Assembly: GCA_050747825.1 (NCBI GenBank)
Contig: JBOGJG010000029.1
Span: 1-6,479 of the forward strand
DNA from: JBOGJG01 sp050747825
GTDB lineage: Bacteria > Acidobacteriota > UBA6911 > RPQK01 > JBOGJG01
Direction: 5' to 3'
DNA: 6,479 bases
Part shown: positions 1-5,892 of the stretch, in pieces
How positions within the stretch are numbered: the stretch's first letter is position 1
Layout: each line of letters begins with the position of its first letter
The notes under the pieces: generated by a model
What the model saw: only the letters and a program-made list of their open reading frames with translations
Databases searched by the model: none
What the model was told of the DNA's origin: nothing
Translations under genes and position numbers: made by a program

Positions 1-234
1 CGGGCCGACTTATTATTAATGCTGAATGGGACGACGAAGCCCGGGTCTGGGTCGCGACGAGCGCTGAGGTCCCCGGTCTCGCCACGGAAGCGGACGACAT
101 GGAAGCGCTGGTTGAGAAGCTCAAGAAAATGATTCCCGAGCTTCTCGACGCGAACGGCGTCGCCCACGGTGAAAGACGTGCCTTTCGAGATCCTAGGAAA
201 GCGCTTCGCGGTGGCTCACCGCGAAGCAGCCTGA
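1..234 (+). pseudogene. hicB: HicB-like antitoxin (DUF1902 family), frameshifted, 5' end outside window
   Basis: Reading from position 3 gives GRLIINAEWDDEARVWVATS, then EVPGLATEADDMEAL and KKMIPELLDANG, the usual DUF1902/HicB-like fold that neutralises a partner HicA RNase. That frame goes wrong after about position 171. The expected family ending (VPFEILGKRFAVAHREAA, then TGA at 232-234) continues one base later. Removing one A from the AAA run at 172-174 joins the halves as ...AHGEDVPFEIL..., so a single-base insertion is the simplest explanation. As it stands the first frame runs on to a TGA at 240-242 with an unrelated tail. The repaired product is about 78 residues, close to full length for the family, so the true start lies only a few codons before the window. 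The repaired stop is 4 bases before the hicA start, a normal operon spacing. It is either a true pseudogene or a sequencing indel. Family assignment is by recognised motif, not by search. Confidence 0.78.
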
Positions 235-238
235 CCGC

Positions 239-434
239 TTGAGCGACTACGCGCGCGAGGTCAAACGCGTGCTTCGGGAAAACGGTTGTCGGTTCGATCG
301 ACCGGGCAACGGTGACCAACGAACTTTGGTTCAGCCCGATTAGCAAGCGGCGATTCGTTGTCGACTCCAAGATCAAATCCCGCCACACGGCCAACGCGGT
401 GCTGAAGCAGGCAGGTTTACCGAAGCAGTTCTGA
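239..434 (+). pseudogene. hicA: HicA-type mRNA interferase toxin, frameshifted
   Basis: From a TTG start at 239 the frame reads LSDYAREVKRVLRENGCRFD then RPGNGD, the N-terminal half of a HicA toxin, a small double-stranded-RNA-binding-fold RNase that cleaves mRNA. After position 316 this frame reads nonsense and stops at TAG 341-343. One base over, from 318, it continues NELWFSPISKRRFVVDSKIK, then SRHTANAVLKQAGLPKQF and TGA at 432-434, the typical HicA C-terminus. Deleting one A from the AA at 318-319 restores the codons for G-D-H-E-L-W, bringing back the conserved catalytic histidine of the family. The repaired protein would be about 64 residues, normal for HicA. The gene follows hicB by 4 bases and must have been co-transcribed with it. 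As written it cannot make toxin. The same kind of lesion (one added A) occurs in hicB, so either recent decay or an assembly error is possible. Confidence 0.78.
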
Positions 435-467
435 TGCCGTGACAGGCAAGCAGGCGGCGCGGTGCAC

Positions 468-480
468 GGATTACCACTAG
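468..480 (+). pseudogene. Fossil 3' tail of a higB toxin gene
   Basis: The codons at 469-480 read Asp-Tyr-His-stop, the usual last residues of HigB toxins of the kind encoded just before higA. The 11 bases at 468-478 (GGATTACCACT) are identical to 5876-5886, where a longer higB tail precedes the second higA. Nothing else of higB is visible: hicA ends only 34 bases upstream. I infer that a deletion removed nearly all of higB and joined its last codons to the end of the hicBA operon. The match is short, so this rests on its position relative to the antitoxin start and on the parallel second locus. Confidence 0.5.
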
Positions 481-489
481 GGGTCAACC

Positions 490-810
490 ATGAAGCTAGG
501 TGGACCTGCCATTCATCCGGGCGAAATCCTGTCCGATGAACTGGCTGAAATTGGGGTGACGGCCTCCGACCTGGCCCGGGCCATTGGCGTGCCGATCAAC
601 CGCGTGACGCAAATTCTGAAGGGACAGCGGGGCATCACTGCCGACACGGCGCTCAGGCTCGGTCAGTGGTTTGGCTCCGGCCCGGAGATCTGGATGGACC
701 TGCAGAAGGACTACGAGTTGCGGACAGCGGAAGCGGCACTCGGTGACGCCCTCAAGGCCATTCCTCATCGGCCCGAACGCCGGGCCGATCCGCGACCGGG
801 CTCCTTCTGA
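490..810 (+). CDS. higA: HigA-family antitoxin (XRE-type HTH), toxin partner missing
   Basis: This encodes a 106-residue DNA-binding antitoxin of the HigA type. It begins with the family hallmark HPGEIL (residues 9-14). The helix-turn-helix covers about residues 24-45 (ASDLARAIGVP through QILKG) and is followed by the signature GITADTALRLGQWFG at about 48-62, then LQKDYELRTAE. HigA proteins bind and neutralise the HigB RNase and repress their own operon as dimers. The start is supported by an AGGGGT Shine-Dalgarno at 479-484, five bases before the ATG. Normally higB lies immediately upstream. Here only its last codons remain and a broken hicBA pair takes its place, so this antitoxin is orphaned. 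The C-terminal tail (PHRPERRADPRPGSF) is arginine- and proline-rich and unlike the usual ending. No promoter of its own is evident, so it may depend on the hic promoter outside the window. An orphan transcriptional regulator is the main alternative role. Confidence 0.88.
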   Translation: MKLGGPAIHPGEILSDELAEIGVTASDLARAIGVPINRVTQILKGQRGITADTALRLGQWFGSGPEIWMDLQKDYELRTAEAALGDALKAIPHRPERRADPRPGSF

Positions 811-1118
811 TGGGACGCCTGGGGTGAACGACGCGAAACACGGGAATCGACCGGTTCATTTCCCCGGGTTACGCCGCTGCGCAGGATGTCGACACCGACT
901 CAGCCACGCTGTCGGGACGTTCGCCGTTGGGGGCGTGCCAACCGTCAACTGCCAGCCATTTCTATATATACTTGACACACGCTGTTTCATCGATGATCGG
1001 CTAAGCCAGGTGCCGGTTCATACTCCGACATTATTCCATGTGACCGCATCGGGTTACGCTTAAGATATTTATGATATTTATGCCGCGCTTCTCGAGTTCT
1101 CGAACGGTATTAGCAGCG
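811..1118. other. Non-coding gap between convergent genes
   Basis: These 308 bases separate higA from the 3' end of the large minus-strand gene. No reading frame here resembles a known protein, no RNA gene is recognisable, and there is no hairpin followed by a T-run that would count as a terminator for either gene. Base composition falls from GC-rich near higA to AT-rich after about 950 (TCTATATATA at 961-970). The only repeat seen is the 9-base tandem pair at 1064-1081. Confidence 0.6.
1064..1081. repeat. Perfect 9-bp tandem duplication
   Basis: GATATTTAT occurs twice without spacer (1064-1072 and 1073-1081) in an AT-rich patch about 40 bases beyond the stop codon of the large minus-strand gene. 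It may be a simple slippage duplication or a short AT-rich protein-binding site. Nothing in the sequence decides between them. Confidence 0.75.
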
Positions 1119-4100
1119 TTAAAAACTCAGCGTAATAGTCGCGAACAGCATTCGGTCCGGAAGAAAATTTACGTTGCTACGAAGGCCTGGGATCGCAAGT
1201 TCTTCGTCAGGTACTCCAGTGGCCGTAGAGGAGCGAAAGCTATCGTCCTGAAATCTAAATTCTTCATCGAGTATATTAGTAGCGCCGAAGGTGACGATGC
1301 CCCAGCGTTTCGGAAGACGGTAGCCCACGGAGGCGTTCAGTACGACGAAGTTCTCAGTGTCATCAAAGGTTACTTCTTCAAACCTAAAAAAATCGAATTT
1401 GCGCTCTATTTCTTGACGGACATAAGCCATCCCGAATCTCGCAAAAAAACCTCCAGGGTTGAAGTAACTTAGGGTAAGAGGGACCGTCATCGTATCGAGG
1501 CTGGTTGGGCGATTCCGAAACGCTTCCTCCTCTATCTTAAACCTACCCCAACGGTATTCTGCGGTTGCGACCCACTCACGGAAGGGAGTCCAGTATAGGT
1601 AAGCACGATAGAATTGCTCGCGCCACTCTTCTTCAAATATGTCATCGCGGTTGAAGATAAGCGGGACCACCAAGTCTCGGTTTGAGGCTTCCAGGCCGCC
1701 GTAAACAGTTTGAGCAAACCGCGCATCGAGACCGATACCGTAGCGTTTCGCTCGAGTCCCACGGAAGTCATCAAAAAACTGATTAAAAGCCGCCACCTGC
1801 GTTGGCTCAATGGTCTGGTCGACTAGAAGTGCACGCTTAACCGTCTCTATATATGCCAGCCGCAATCGTAGGTCGTCCGTTAGGTTCCATTGGAGTCCCA
1901 GTTTGGGATGGAGGTCATCGATCACGTCGATGTCAAACTCTTGAAATGAATCGTAGCTTCCGCCGATCGTCCAGATAAGATCCTTAGGCCACTGTATATG
2001 ACCGTATAAATAGGCAGTATATTGCTCACGATTAAACGAGCTGAACCTTTCGGTGGACGATTGGCCCCTAAACGCAAACGATGCGCTCGTTTCAACGTCG
2101 GTCTTATACACGCCAACTCCTGTGACAAGGTTAAAGTTGTTTGTCTTGAAGAGATACTGCGCATCGACCTGGAAACCCCTCTCCTCGCTAGACGAATCAA
2201 ATCGAGCACCGAAGTCTTTAAAGAGTATTTCCCGCTCGTTATTTAATTCGCTGTATAGCCCGGACACAATGAGATCCGATTGGGGCGAAAGACTCCAATG
2301 AGCGCCGAGCCGGCCCGTATCTTGATTAGTCTTGCTACGTTCAGAATCATCCTCCCGAATAAAACTTAATCGAAGATCTCCTTGCTCGCTCTCCCGCCGC
2401 CGATACTCGGCTTGGAAATCGAGGCTCGGGGTCACTGCGACCTGCGCGAACGCATCGTAAATGTCGTTTTCGGCGTCGTTGTTCTCGCGGAAACCGTCTG
2501 TGTTGGAATGAAACTGGCCCAGACTCAAAGCAATACGGTCGTACAGGCCCGACAACACCACCTCGTCACCCCAGGTGCCGTTATTGCCGCCGAAAACCGA
2601 TGTTAAACCCCGCGCCCGGTTACGCTCGAAGAGCGGTGTAAACTCGTTGAATCCTATGTCTGCCGGCCCTGGACCACCCACGATGTTCAGTTCGGACTCG
2701 CTGCGGCTGGGTCGCACGGGATTGCTATTGATGGGTTGAAGTAGCTGCGCTTGAAGCAGCTCACTGCCTCGGGCGACCTCTTGGCGTGGGATACCCAAAT
2801 AGGTGTCGGAGAGAAAGCGGTGCGCCGAGTGGTTCGCGGGATCGATGCTTATGGATTCTGAAGCTTCAATCACGGCGAGTAGCTCAAAGCCTAGGTCCGT
2901 ATAGATTCGCCCCAAGCTCGTGCTGCGCGTGGCCCGGTCTTCATCGAGCGAAAGACGGGAGCGATACACCGCCCGATTGTCGTTGCGCTCAATAGCCGCT
3001 TCGAGGTCATGAAGTGCCTCTACGGGTCGATTGGTGGTCTGTTTGTGAATGGCGGAGTAGAACCAAGGGGTGGGATCATTCGGATCGAGGAGCTTCGCCT
3101 GCTCGAACTCGGTCTCGGCGAGGCCCCCTCGTTTTTGCTCGTAGTAGGCCTTGCCGAGGTAGCTGCGGACCAGCGAGTTGTTGGGGTCGAGGGCAGCGGC
3201 GATCTCGATCTCCTTCGTTCCGGCATCGAGATCCCCGTCGCGGATCTTGGCGAGACCCAGACCCAGGCGGGGGAGGGGATCGGCGGGGTCGAGCGCTATG
3301 GCGCGCTCGAAGGCGGTCTTGGCACGATCCACCTCGATACGGGTGAAGTAGGCGAAGCCGAGCACGCTCTGGGCGCGCGAGAGCCCGGGGTCGAGTTGCT
3401 CAGCCCTGCGTGCGGCTTCAAGCGAAGCGTCCAGATCGCCGCGGGAGATCTCGATCTCAGCGAGCCGCGCCCAGACCAGTGCGTCCTCGGGGGCGAGCCG
3501 TGAGGCTTGCTGGATGCTCTGCTGGGCCTTCTCGATCTCGAAGGCCGACTGCTCGGCATAGGAGCGGGCGACATAGGGCGTCGGTGAAGAAGGCTCGGCT
3601 GTGACCGCTTCCTGGGCGAAACGGAGTGCCTCCTCGGTCGCGTTGCGCACTACCGCAATGACCGCGCGCAGCGCGAGCGCCGTACCCTCTTTCGGGTTGT
3701 CCTTGAGGGCCGTCGCAATATCCCGCTCGGCCTCAGCGACTCGCCCCACACTCAGGAGCAACCCCGCCCGCAGCGTGAAGAAGCGCTCAATGTGGTCTTC
3801 GGGCGGGACTGCCTCCAGCCGTGCGAAGGCTGCGGGGAAATCGTTTTGGCGATAAGCGAAAAGCGCCCCCCGTAATGCCTCCGGGTAGCGCTCCGGACGG
3901 GTGTCGAGCAAAGGCGGATAATAGAGCGCCCATTCGACCGCCCGGCGGGGCTTGGCCACGATGCGGCGTTGCGGGGCTTGGCCCTGGAGGGCGATGGCTG
4001 CTTCCCCACTGGCGACCAGCAACTGTCCGACCGGGTTACTGAGCCGCACACGGCCCTCGTAGACCCAAAGCGCGGTTTCCGCCTTTCCGACTTGCAGCGC

Positions 4101-4520
4101 AAACTCGGTGCCTTCGGTGCCGGCATTCACGAAGGGTGTGCGGATATTGAACGCCCGCGGCACGCGGCTGATGATATGCAGCGTCCCACGGAGGAGTTCC
4201 AGCCACGCAGGCTTCTCCCGTTCAATCGCCCGCAACGTAACGACACTTCCTTCATCAAGGTGGATTAGCGTCTCATTCGGGAGCTGGAGCACTGTGCGGC
4301 TCTTGGCCATCAGACGCACCTGCTGGCCGCCGCACAGCACTTGATCGAGCTGAACCTCCCGCCAGTGGGCTCGATCATGGCCGCTCACCTCCACGTCTCC
4401 TTGTACCGAGATCACGCGGGCCGCGGCGGGCTCGCAGGATTGCGCACGCACTCCTGGGGAGAAGGCCGATACGATCGCCGCTATCGCCAAGAGCGCTCCC
4501 CAACGCCCCCTTGTCGTCAT
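1119..4520 (-). CDS. Secreted FecR - TPR - outer-membrane beta-barrel fusion protein
   Basis: This encodes a 1133-residue exported protein. Residues 1-26 are a signal peptide (MTTRGRW, then a hydrophobic core, cleavage expected after VRA). Residues ~36-190 are a FecR domain (WREVQLDQVLCGGQQVRL, PFVNAGTEGTEF, VYEGRVRLSNP). Residues ~210-600 are TPR repeats with typical helix ends (AEQLDPG ~374, AIALDPADP ~407, AAALDPNN ~441, AKLLDPNDP ~475, ISIDPANH ~557). From ~605 to the end is an outer-membrane barrel: alternating aromatic strands, acidic loops, and a C-terminal stretch (GATNILDEEFRF, ending LFATITLSF) like the end of TonB-dependent receptors, including the terminal Phe. No plug domain or TonB box is seen. 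The only cysteines are C29 and C63, a likely disulfide in the FecR part. The architecture suggests an outer-membrane protein whose periplasmic TPR and FecR parts bind partners or a polymer, loosely like PgaA/BcsC-type exporters, but the substrate is unknown. ATG at 4520 is followed directly by the signal peptide; upstream GGGGG (4531-4535) sits 10 bases away, a rather long spacing. It is monocistronic here. The 3' half is clearly more AT-rich than the 5' half. Confidence 0.88.
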   Translation of the reverse strand: MTTRGRWGALLAIAAIVSAFSPGVRAQSCEPAAARVISVQGDVEVSGHDRAHWREVQLDQVLCGGQQVRLMAKSRTVLQLPNETLIHLDEGSVVTLRAIEREKPAWLELLRGTLHIISRVPRAFNIRTPFVNAGTEGTEFALQVGKAETALWVYEGRVRLSNPVGQLLVASGEAAIALQGQAPQRRIVAKPRRAVEWALYYPPLLDTRPERYPEALRGALFAYRQNDFPAAFARLEAVPPEDHIERFFTLRAGLLLSVGRVAEAERDIATALKDNPKEGTALALRAVIAVVRNATEEALRFAQEAVTAEPSSPTPYVARSYAEQSAFEIEKAQQSIQQASRLAPEDALVWARLAEIEISRGDLDASLEAARRAEQLDPGLSRAQSVLGFAYFTRIEVDRAKTAFERAIALDPADPLPRLGLGLAKIRDGDLDAGTKEIEIAAALDPNNSLVRSYLGKAYYEQKRGGLAETEFEQAKLLDPNDPTPWFYSAIHKQTTNRPVEALHDLEAAIERNDNRAVYRSRLSLDEDRATRSTSLGRIYTDLGFELLAVIEASESISIDPANHSAHRFLSDTYLGIPRQEVARGSELLQAQLLQPINSNPVRPSRSESELNIVGGPGPADIGFNEFTPLFERNRARGLTSVFGGNNGTWGDEVVLSGLYDRIALSLGQFHSNTDGFRENNDAENDIYDAFAQVAVTPSLDFQAEYRRRESEQGDLRLSFIREDDSERSKTNQDTGRLGAHWSLSPQSDLIVSGLYSELNNEREILFKDFGARFDSSSEERGFQVDAQYLFKTNNFNLVTGVGVYKTDVETSASFAFRGQSSTERFSSFNREQYTAYLYGHIQWPKDLIWTIGGSYDSFQEFDIDVIDDLHPKLGLQWNLTDDLRLRLAYIETVKRALLVDQTIEPTQVAAFNQFFDDFRGTRAKRYGIGLDARFAQTVYGGLEASNRDLVVPLIFNRDDIFEEEWREQFYRAYLYWTPFREWVATAEYRWGRFKIEEEAFRNRPTSLDTMTVPLTLSYFNPGGFFARFGMAYVRQEIERKFDFFRFEEVTFDDTENFVVLNASVGYRLPKRWGIVTFGATNILDEEFRFQDDSFRSSTATGVPDEELAIPGLRSNVNFLPDRMLFATITLSF

Positions 4521-5013
4521 ACCGTCAAAGCCCCCAGCTTTCTATCTGCGACGTAGGGTGGATTCGCGCAGTGTAACCCCCAGTTCGTCTGTGAGACAGT
4601 ACACCGAACACGCCTTCCGCCCAATCCGGTGGGAGCAGCCCAAAACGAGCGGGGTAAAGAGCCAGGCTCGCAATACTTTTCACAATCCCAATTCTCCCTG
4701 CTCCTCAATGGCTTCGCCGCAACATCACGCTCTAGCGTGGCCTCGCCTCGCGTCGCACCGCTGCCTTGTCGTGCGCTCGATCTTGGCAAGGACGCGCTCA
4801 TCGGAAAAGCGGCTAGGCTGTCTCTAGCTTTGTCTTGGCTCACAACTCAATCCTCAACTGACCTACAAACAATCGTCGCATGCATAGAGACTCGACCCAT
4901 CGGTCAGCGAGCGCGGTGGGTTCGGCGTAGACAGCATGCCTAATCTACTCAACGTTATACTTAGGGATCCGGCGAAAGCAACATCGAGCGGCAAGGTAGC
5001 ACGCGCCGGCCCG
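4521..5013. other. Non-coding region upstream of the large barrel gene
   Basis: These 493 bases lie between the start of the FecR-TPR-barrel gene and the end of the broken vapC, both on the minus strand. They should hold the promoter of the large gene, but I see no convincing -35/-10 pair. Apart from the possible REP-like element near 4551-4582, no RNA gene, known protein fragment or terminator is recognisable. The hexamer GCATGC appears at 4878-4883 and 4934-4939 without further symmetry. Confidence 0.55.
4551..4582. repeat. Possible REP-like imperfect palindrome
   Basis: The stretch starts ACGTAGGGTGGATTCGCGCA and ends GTGTAACCCC. It resembles the widespread proteobacterial intergenic repeat of the form GTAGGGTGGATT...AATCCACC, with an imperfect stem (GGGT / ACCC arms) and a GC-rich middle. 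Only one copy lies in the window, so its repeat status cannot be shown here. It lies 31-62 bases upstream of the barrel-gene start and may affect its leader or supercoiling. Confidence 0.35.
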
Positions 5014-5363
5014 CTACCGCTCTTCATTCTCGCTGGCAAGGAATACATCGCCGGGCACGGCGGTATCCGGGAAGGCGCCTAACACCTGCCGATCTGCGGT
5101 GACCAAAGGCACACGCAGCGCTGGCCGTCCACCCCTCCGTCCGGCACGGTGATAACCTCCGTCGCCCGGTCCAGCAGGACGCGGGCATCATCGGCTTCTA
5201 CATTCTTGCGGCGCACCGCCCCCAGAAGAACGTTGCGGAACTCGGAATGGATAAGTGCCGGCGCGACCCAGTCCGGGTCCTTGAGAAGAACCGTATCGGC
5301 TTGGACGGTATGGGCCGTGGGCAGGAGCAGGTAGGCTAGGAGGTTCGGATCCACCACGATCAT
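5014..5363 (-). pseudogene. vapC: VapC-type PIN-domain toxin with internal deletion and frameshift
   Basis: The 5' part encodes MIVVDPNLLAYLLL, then VAPALIHSEFRNVLLGAV and so on, the first half of a PIN ribonuclease. D5 and E41 stand at two of the conserved acidic positions. This frame goes off after VDGQR (about position 5118) and stops at 5079. In the next frame the family C-terminus resumes: LRVPLVTADRQVLGAFPDTA and on to a TAG at 5014-5016. Joined, the pieces give about 115 residues, shorter than the roughly 130-140 usual for VapC. The missing block is where the family has its helix with the third catalytic Asp (a YD-type motif), so I infer a deletion of roughly 25 codons that also shifted the frame. 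In addition the conserved VDTN near the start is VDPN. It overlaps vapB by 4 bases (ATGA at 5363-5360), the usual translational coupling. The product cannot be an active nuclease. Confidence 0.82.
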
Positions 5364-5599
5364 GGCCGGCCCAGGTTCTTCCAGCCCTCGATATCCGCAT
5401 CACTGATCGTAGGCTGGTAACGTTCTCTCGCAGTCCGAATCCTTTCTAGCAACGCTTGCTTGTCCTGTGTTGGCTTACCCACGTGGCGCTCCAAGGCGAC
5501 TACAATTTCCTTGGCGAGACTGCGATGTTGCGCCCGCGCGGTCTCCACTAGTCGCTTATATAAGTCGTCTGGGATGTTCTTGATGGTAATTCCAGGCAT
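5360..5599 (-). CDS. vapB: VapB/FitA-type ribbon-helix-helix antitoxin
   Basis: This encodes a 79-residue antitoxin. Residues 1-40 (MPGITIKNIPDDLYKRLVET, then AQHRSLAKEIVVALERHV) form an Arc-like ribbon-helix-helix DNA-binding domain: a beta-strand TIKNIP that would enter the DNA groove, followed by two helices. Residues ~45-79 form the toxin-binding tail, with the acidic and aromatic YQPTISDADIEGW that in this family wraps over the PIN active site. VapB/FitA antitoxins inhibit VapC and autorepress the operon. The ATG at 5599 has a GGAG Shine-Dalgarno at 5606-5609, six bases away. The stop overlaps the vapC start (ATGA). The frame is intact although the partner toxin is dead, so the protein may survive as an orphan regulator or cross-antitoxin. 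Whether it is nearer to FitA or to other VapB subfamilies cannot be decided by eye. Confidence 0.87.
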   Translation of the reverse strand: MPGITIKNIPDDLYKRLVETARAQHRSLAKEIVVALERHVGKPTQDKQALLERIRTARERYQPTISDADIEGWKNLGRP

Positions 5600-5610
5600 A
5601 GCGATCTCCG

Positions 5611-5636
5611 GTGGCGATACGCCAGCATTATGCCAC
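5611..5636 (-). promoter_or_regulatory. Candidate vapB promoter/operator
   Basis: Reading the minus strand there is a -10-like CATAAT at 5632-5627, about 30 bases before the vapB ATG; no good -35 is seen. Three nested symmetries surround it: GTGGC (5611-5615) with GCCAC (5632-5636), GGCG-ATA-CGCC (5613-5623), and GCAT-T-ATGC (5625-5633). Ribbon-helix-helix antitoxins bind such short palindromes over their own promoter, so this is a plausible autoregulatory site. Confidence 0.4.
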
Positions 5637-5799
5637 TACTCACTTGGGTTGGCCACGGCGCGAGTGGTCCCGGATCGAGAGCCGCACAGTGTGGGACACC
5701 CGCTGCGCTGCTGAATGTGATAGCGGCTTGCACCGATGTATCGGCGAAGCGGCTGCCGGATGCCGCAGCGCTGCTCTCGGCGGTCTTTTAGCTGCTTCG

Positions 5800-5832
5800 G
5801 TAATCACGCAATGCATTACTGTGAGGCGTGAT
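5800..5832 (+). promoter_or_regulatory. Candidate operator/promoter of the second higBA module
   Basis: Three overlapping inverted repeats lie just before and across the higB start: GTAAT (5800-5804) with ATTAC (5815-5819), the palindrome AATGCATT (5810-5817), and ATCACGC (5803-5809) with GCGTGAT (5826-5832), which reaches into the first codons of the higB remnant. HigA-type antitoxins repress their operon through palindromes placed like this. No clear -35/-10 pair was identified, so the promoter part is inference from position. Confidence 0.45.
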
Positions 5833-5888
5833 CAGGTCATTCAAGTGCGCCGGGCGCAGAAGACGTGGAGATCGTGGATTACCACTGA
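5828..5888 (+). pseudogene. higB: HigB toxin gene reduced to its two ends by internal deletion
   Basis: From a GTG at 5828 the frame reads V-I-R-S-F-K-C-A, matching the normal HigB start (M-I-R-S-F-K..). In another frame, from 5859, it reads EDVEIVDYH followed by TGA (5886-5888), the normal HigB C-terminus. The two ends meet within about 10 bases near 5850-5858. HigB RNases of this kind are about 90 residues, so I infer that some 210-220 bases of the coding middle, with the whole RelE-like catalytic fold, were deleted, leaving the halves out of frame. The stop lies 4 bases before the higA ATG, as in intact higBA operons, and the upstream palindromes are kept. The remnant cannot make a toxin but keeps transcription and the leader of higA intact. 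Confidence 0.72.
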
Positions 5889-5892
5889 GGTT

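Noticed and set aside
821..865. GGGGTGAAC with GTTCATTTCCCC as a terminator hairpin after higA
   Set aside because: The stem needs a bulge and a long loop, and no T-run follows.
972..1000. Perfect TTGACA as a -35 box
   Set aside because: No acceptable -10 hexamer lies 16-18 bases downstream and no plus-strand gene follows.
671..1063. Plus-strand open frame overlapping the first higA
   Set aside because: It is out of frame with a well-supported antitoxin gene over its first third and has a low-information sequence afterwards.
1081..1112. TCTCGAG/CTCGA repeats as a terminator for the barrel gene
   Set aside because: The symmetric core leaves a two-base loop and no T-run follows on the minus strand.
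1071..1472. Plus-strand open frame of 133 codons
   Set aside because: It lies almost wholly antisense to the 3' end of the barrel gene and resembles no known family; the barrel frame explains the region.
4517..4843. Open frame of 108 codons on the minus strand that overlaps the barrel gene start by ATGA
   Set aside because: The overlap looks like translational coupling, but the protein is arginine-rich and irregular, has no recognisable domain, and its NPPYV end is the typical spurious translation of the REP-like repeat.
5611..5892. Upstream extension of the second higA to an ATG at 5611
   Set aside because: The extra 94 residues are unrelated to HigA and cross the higB remnant in the wrong frame; the ATG at 5893 has a ribosome site and the usual spacing after the higB stop.
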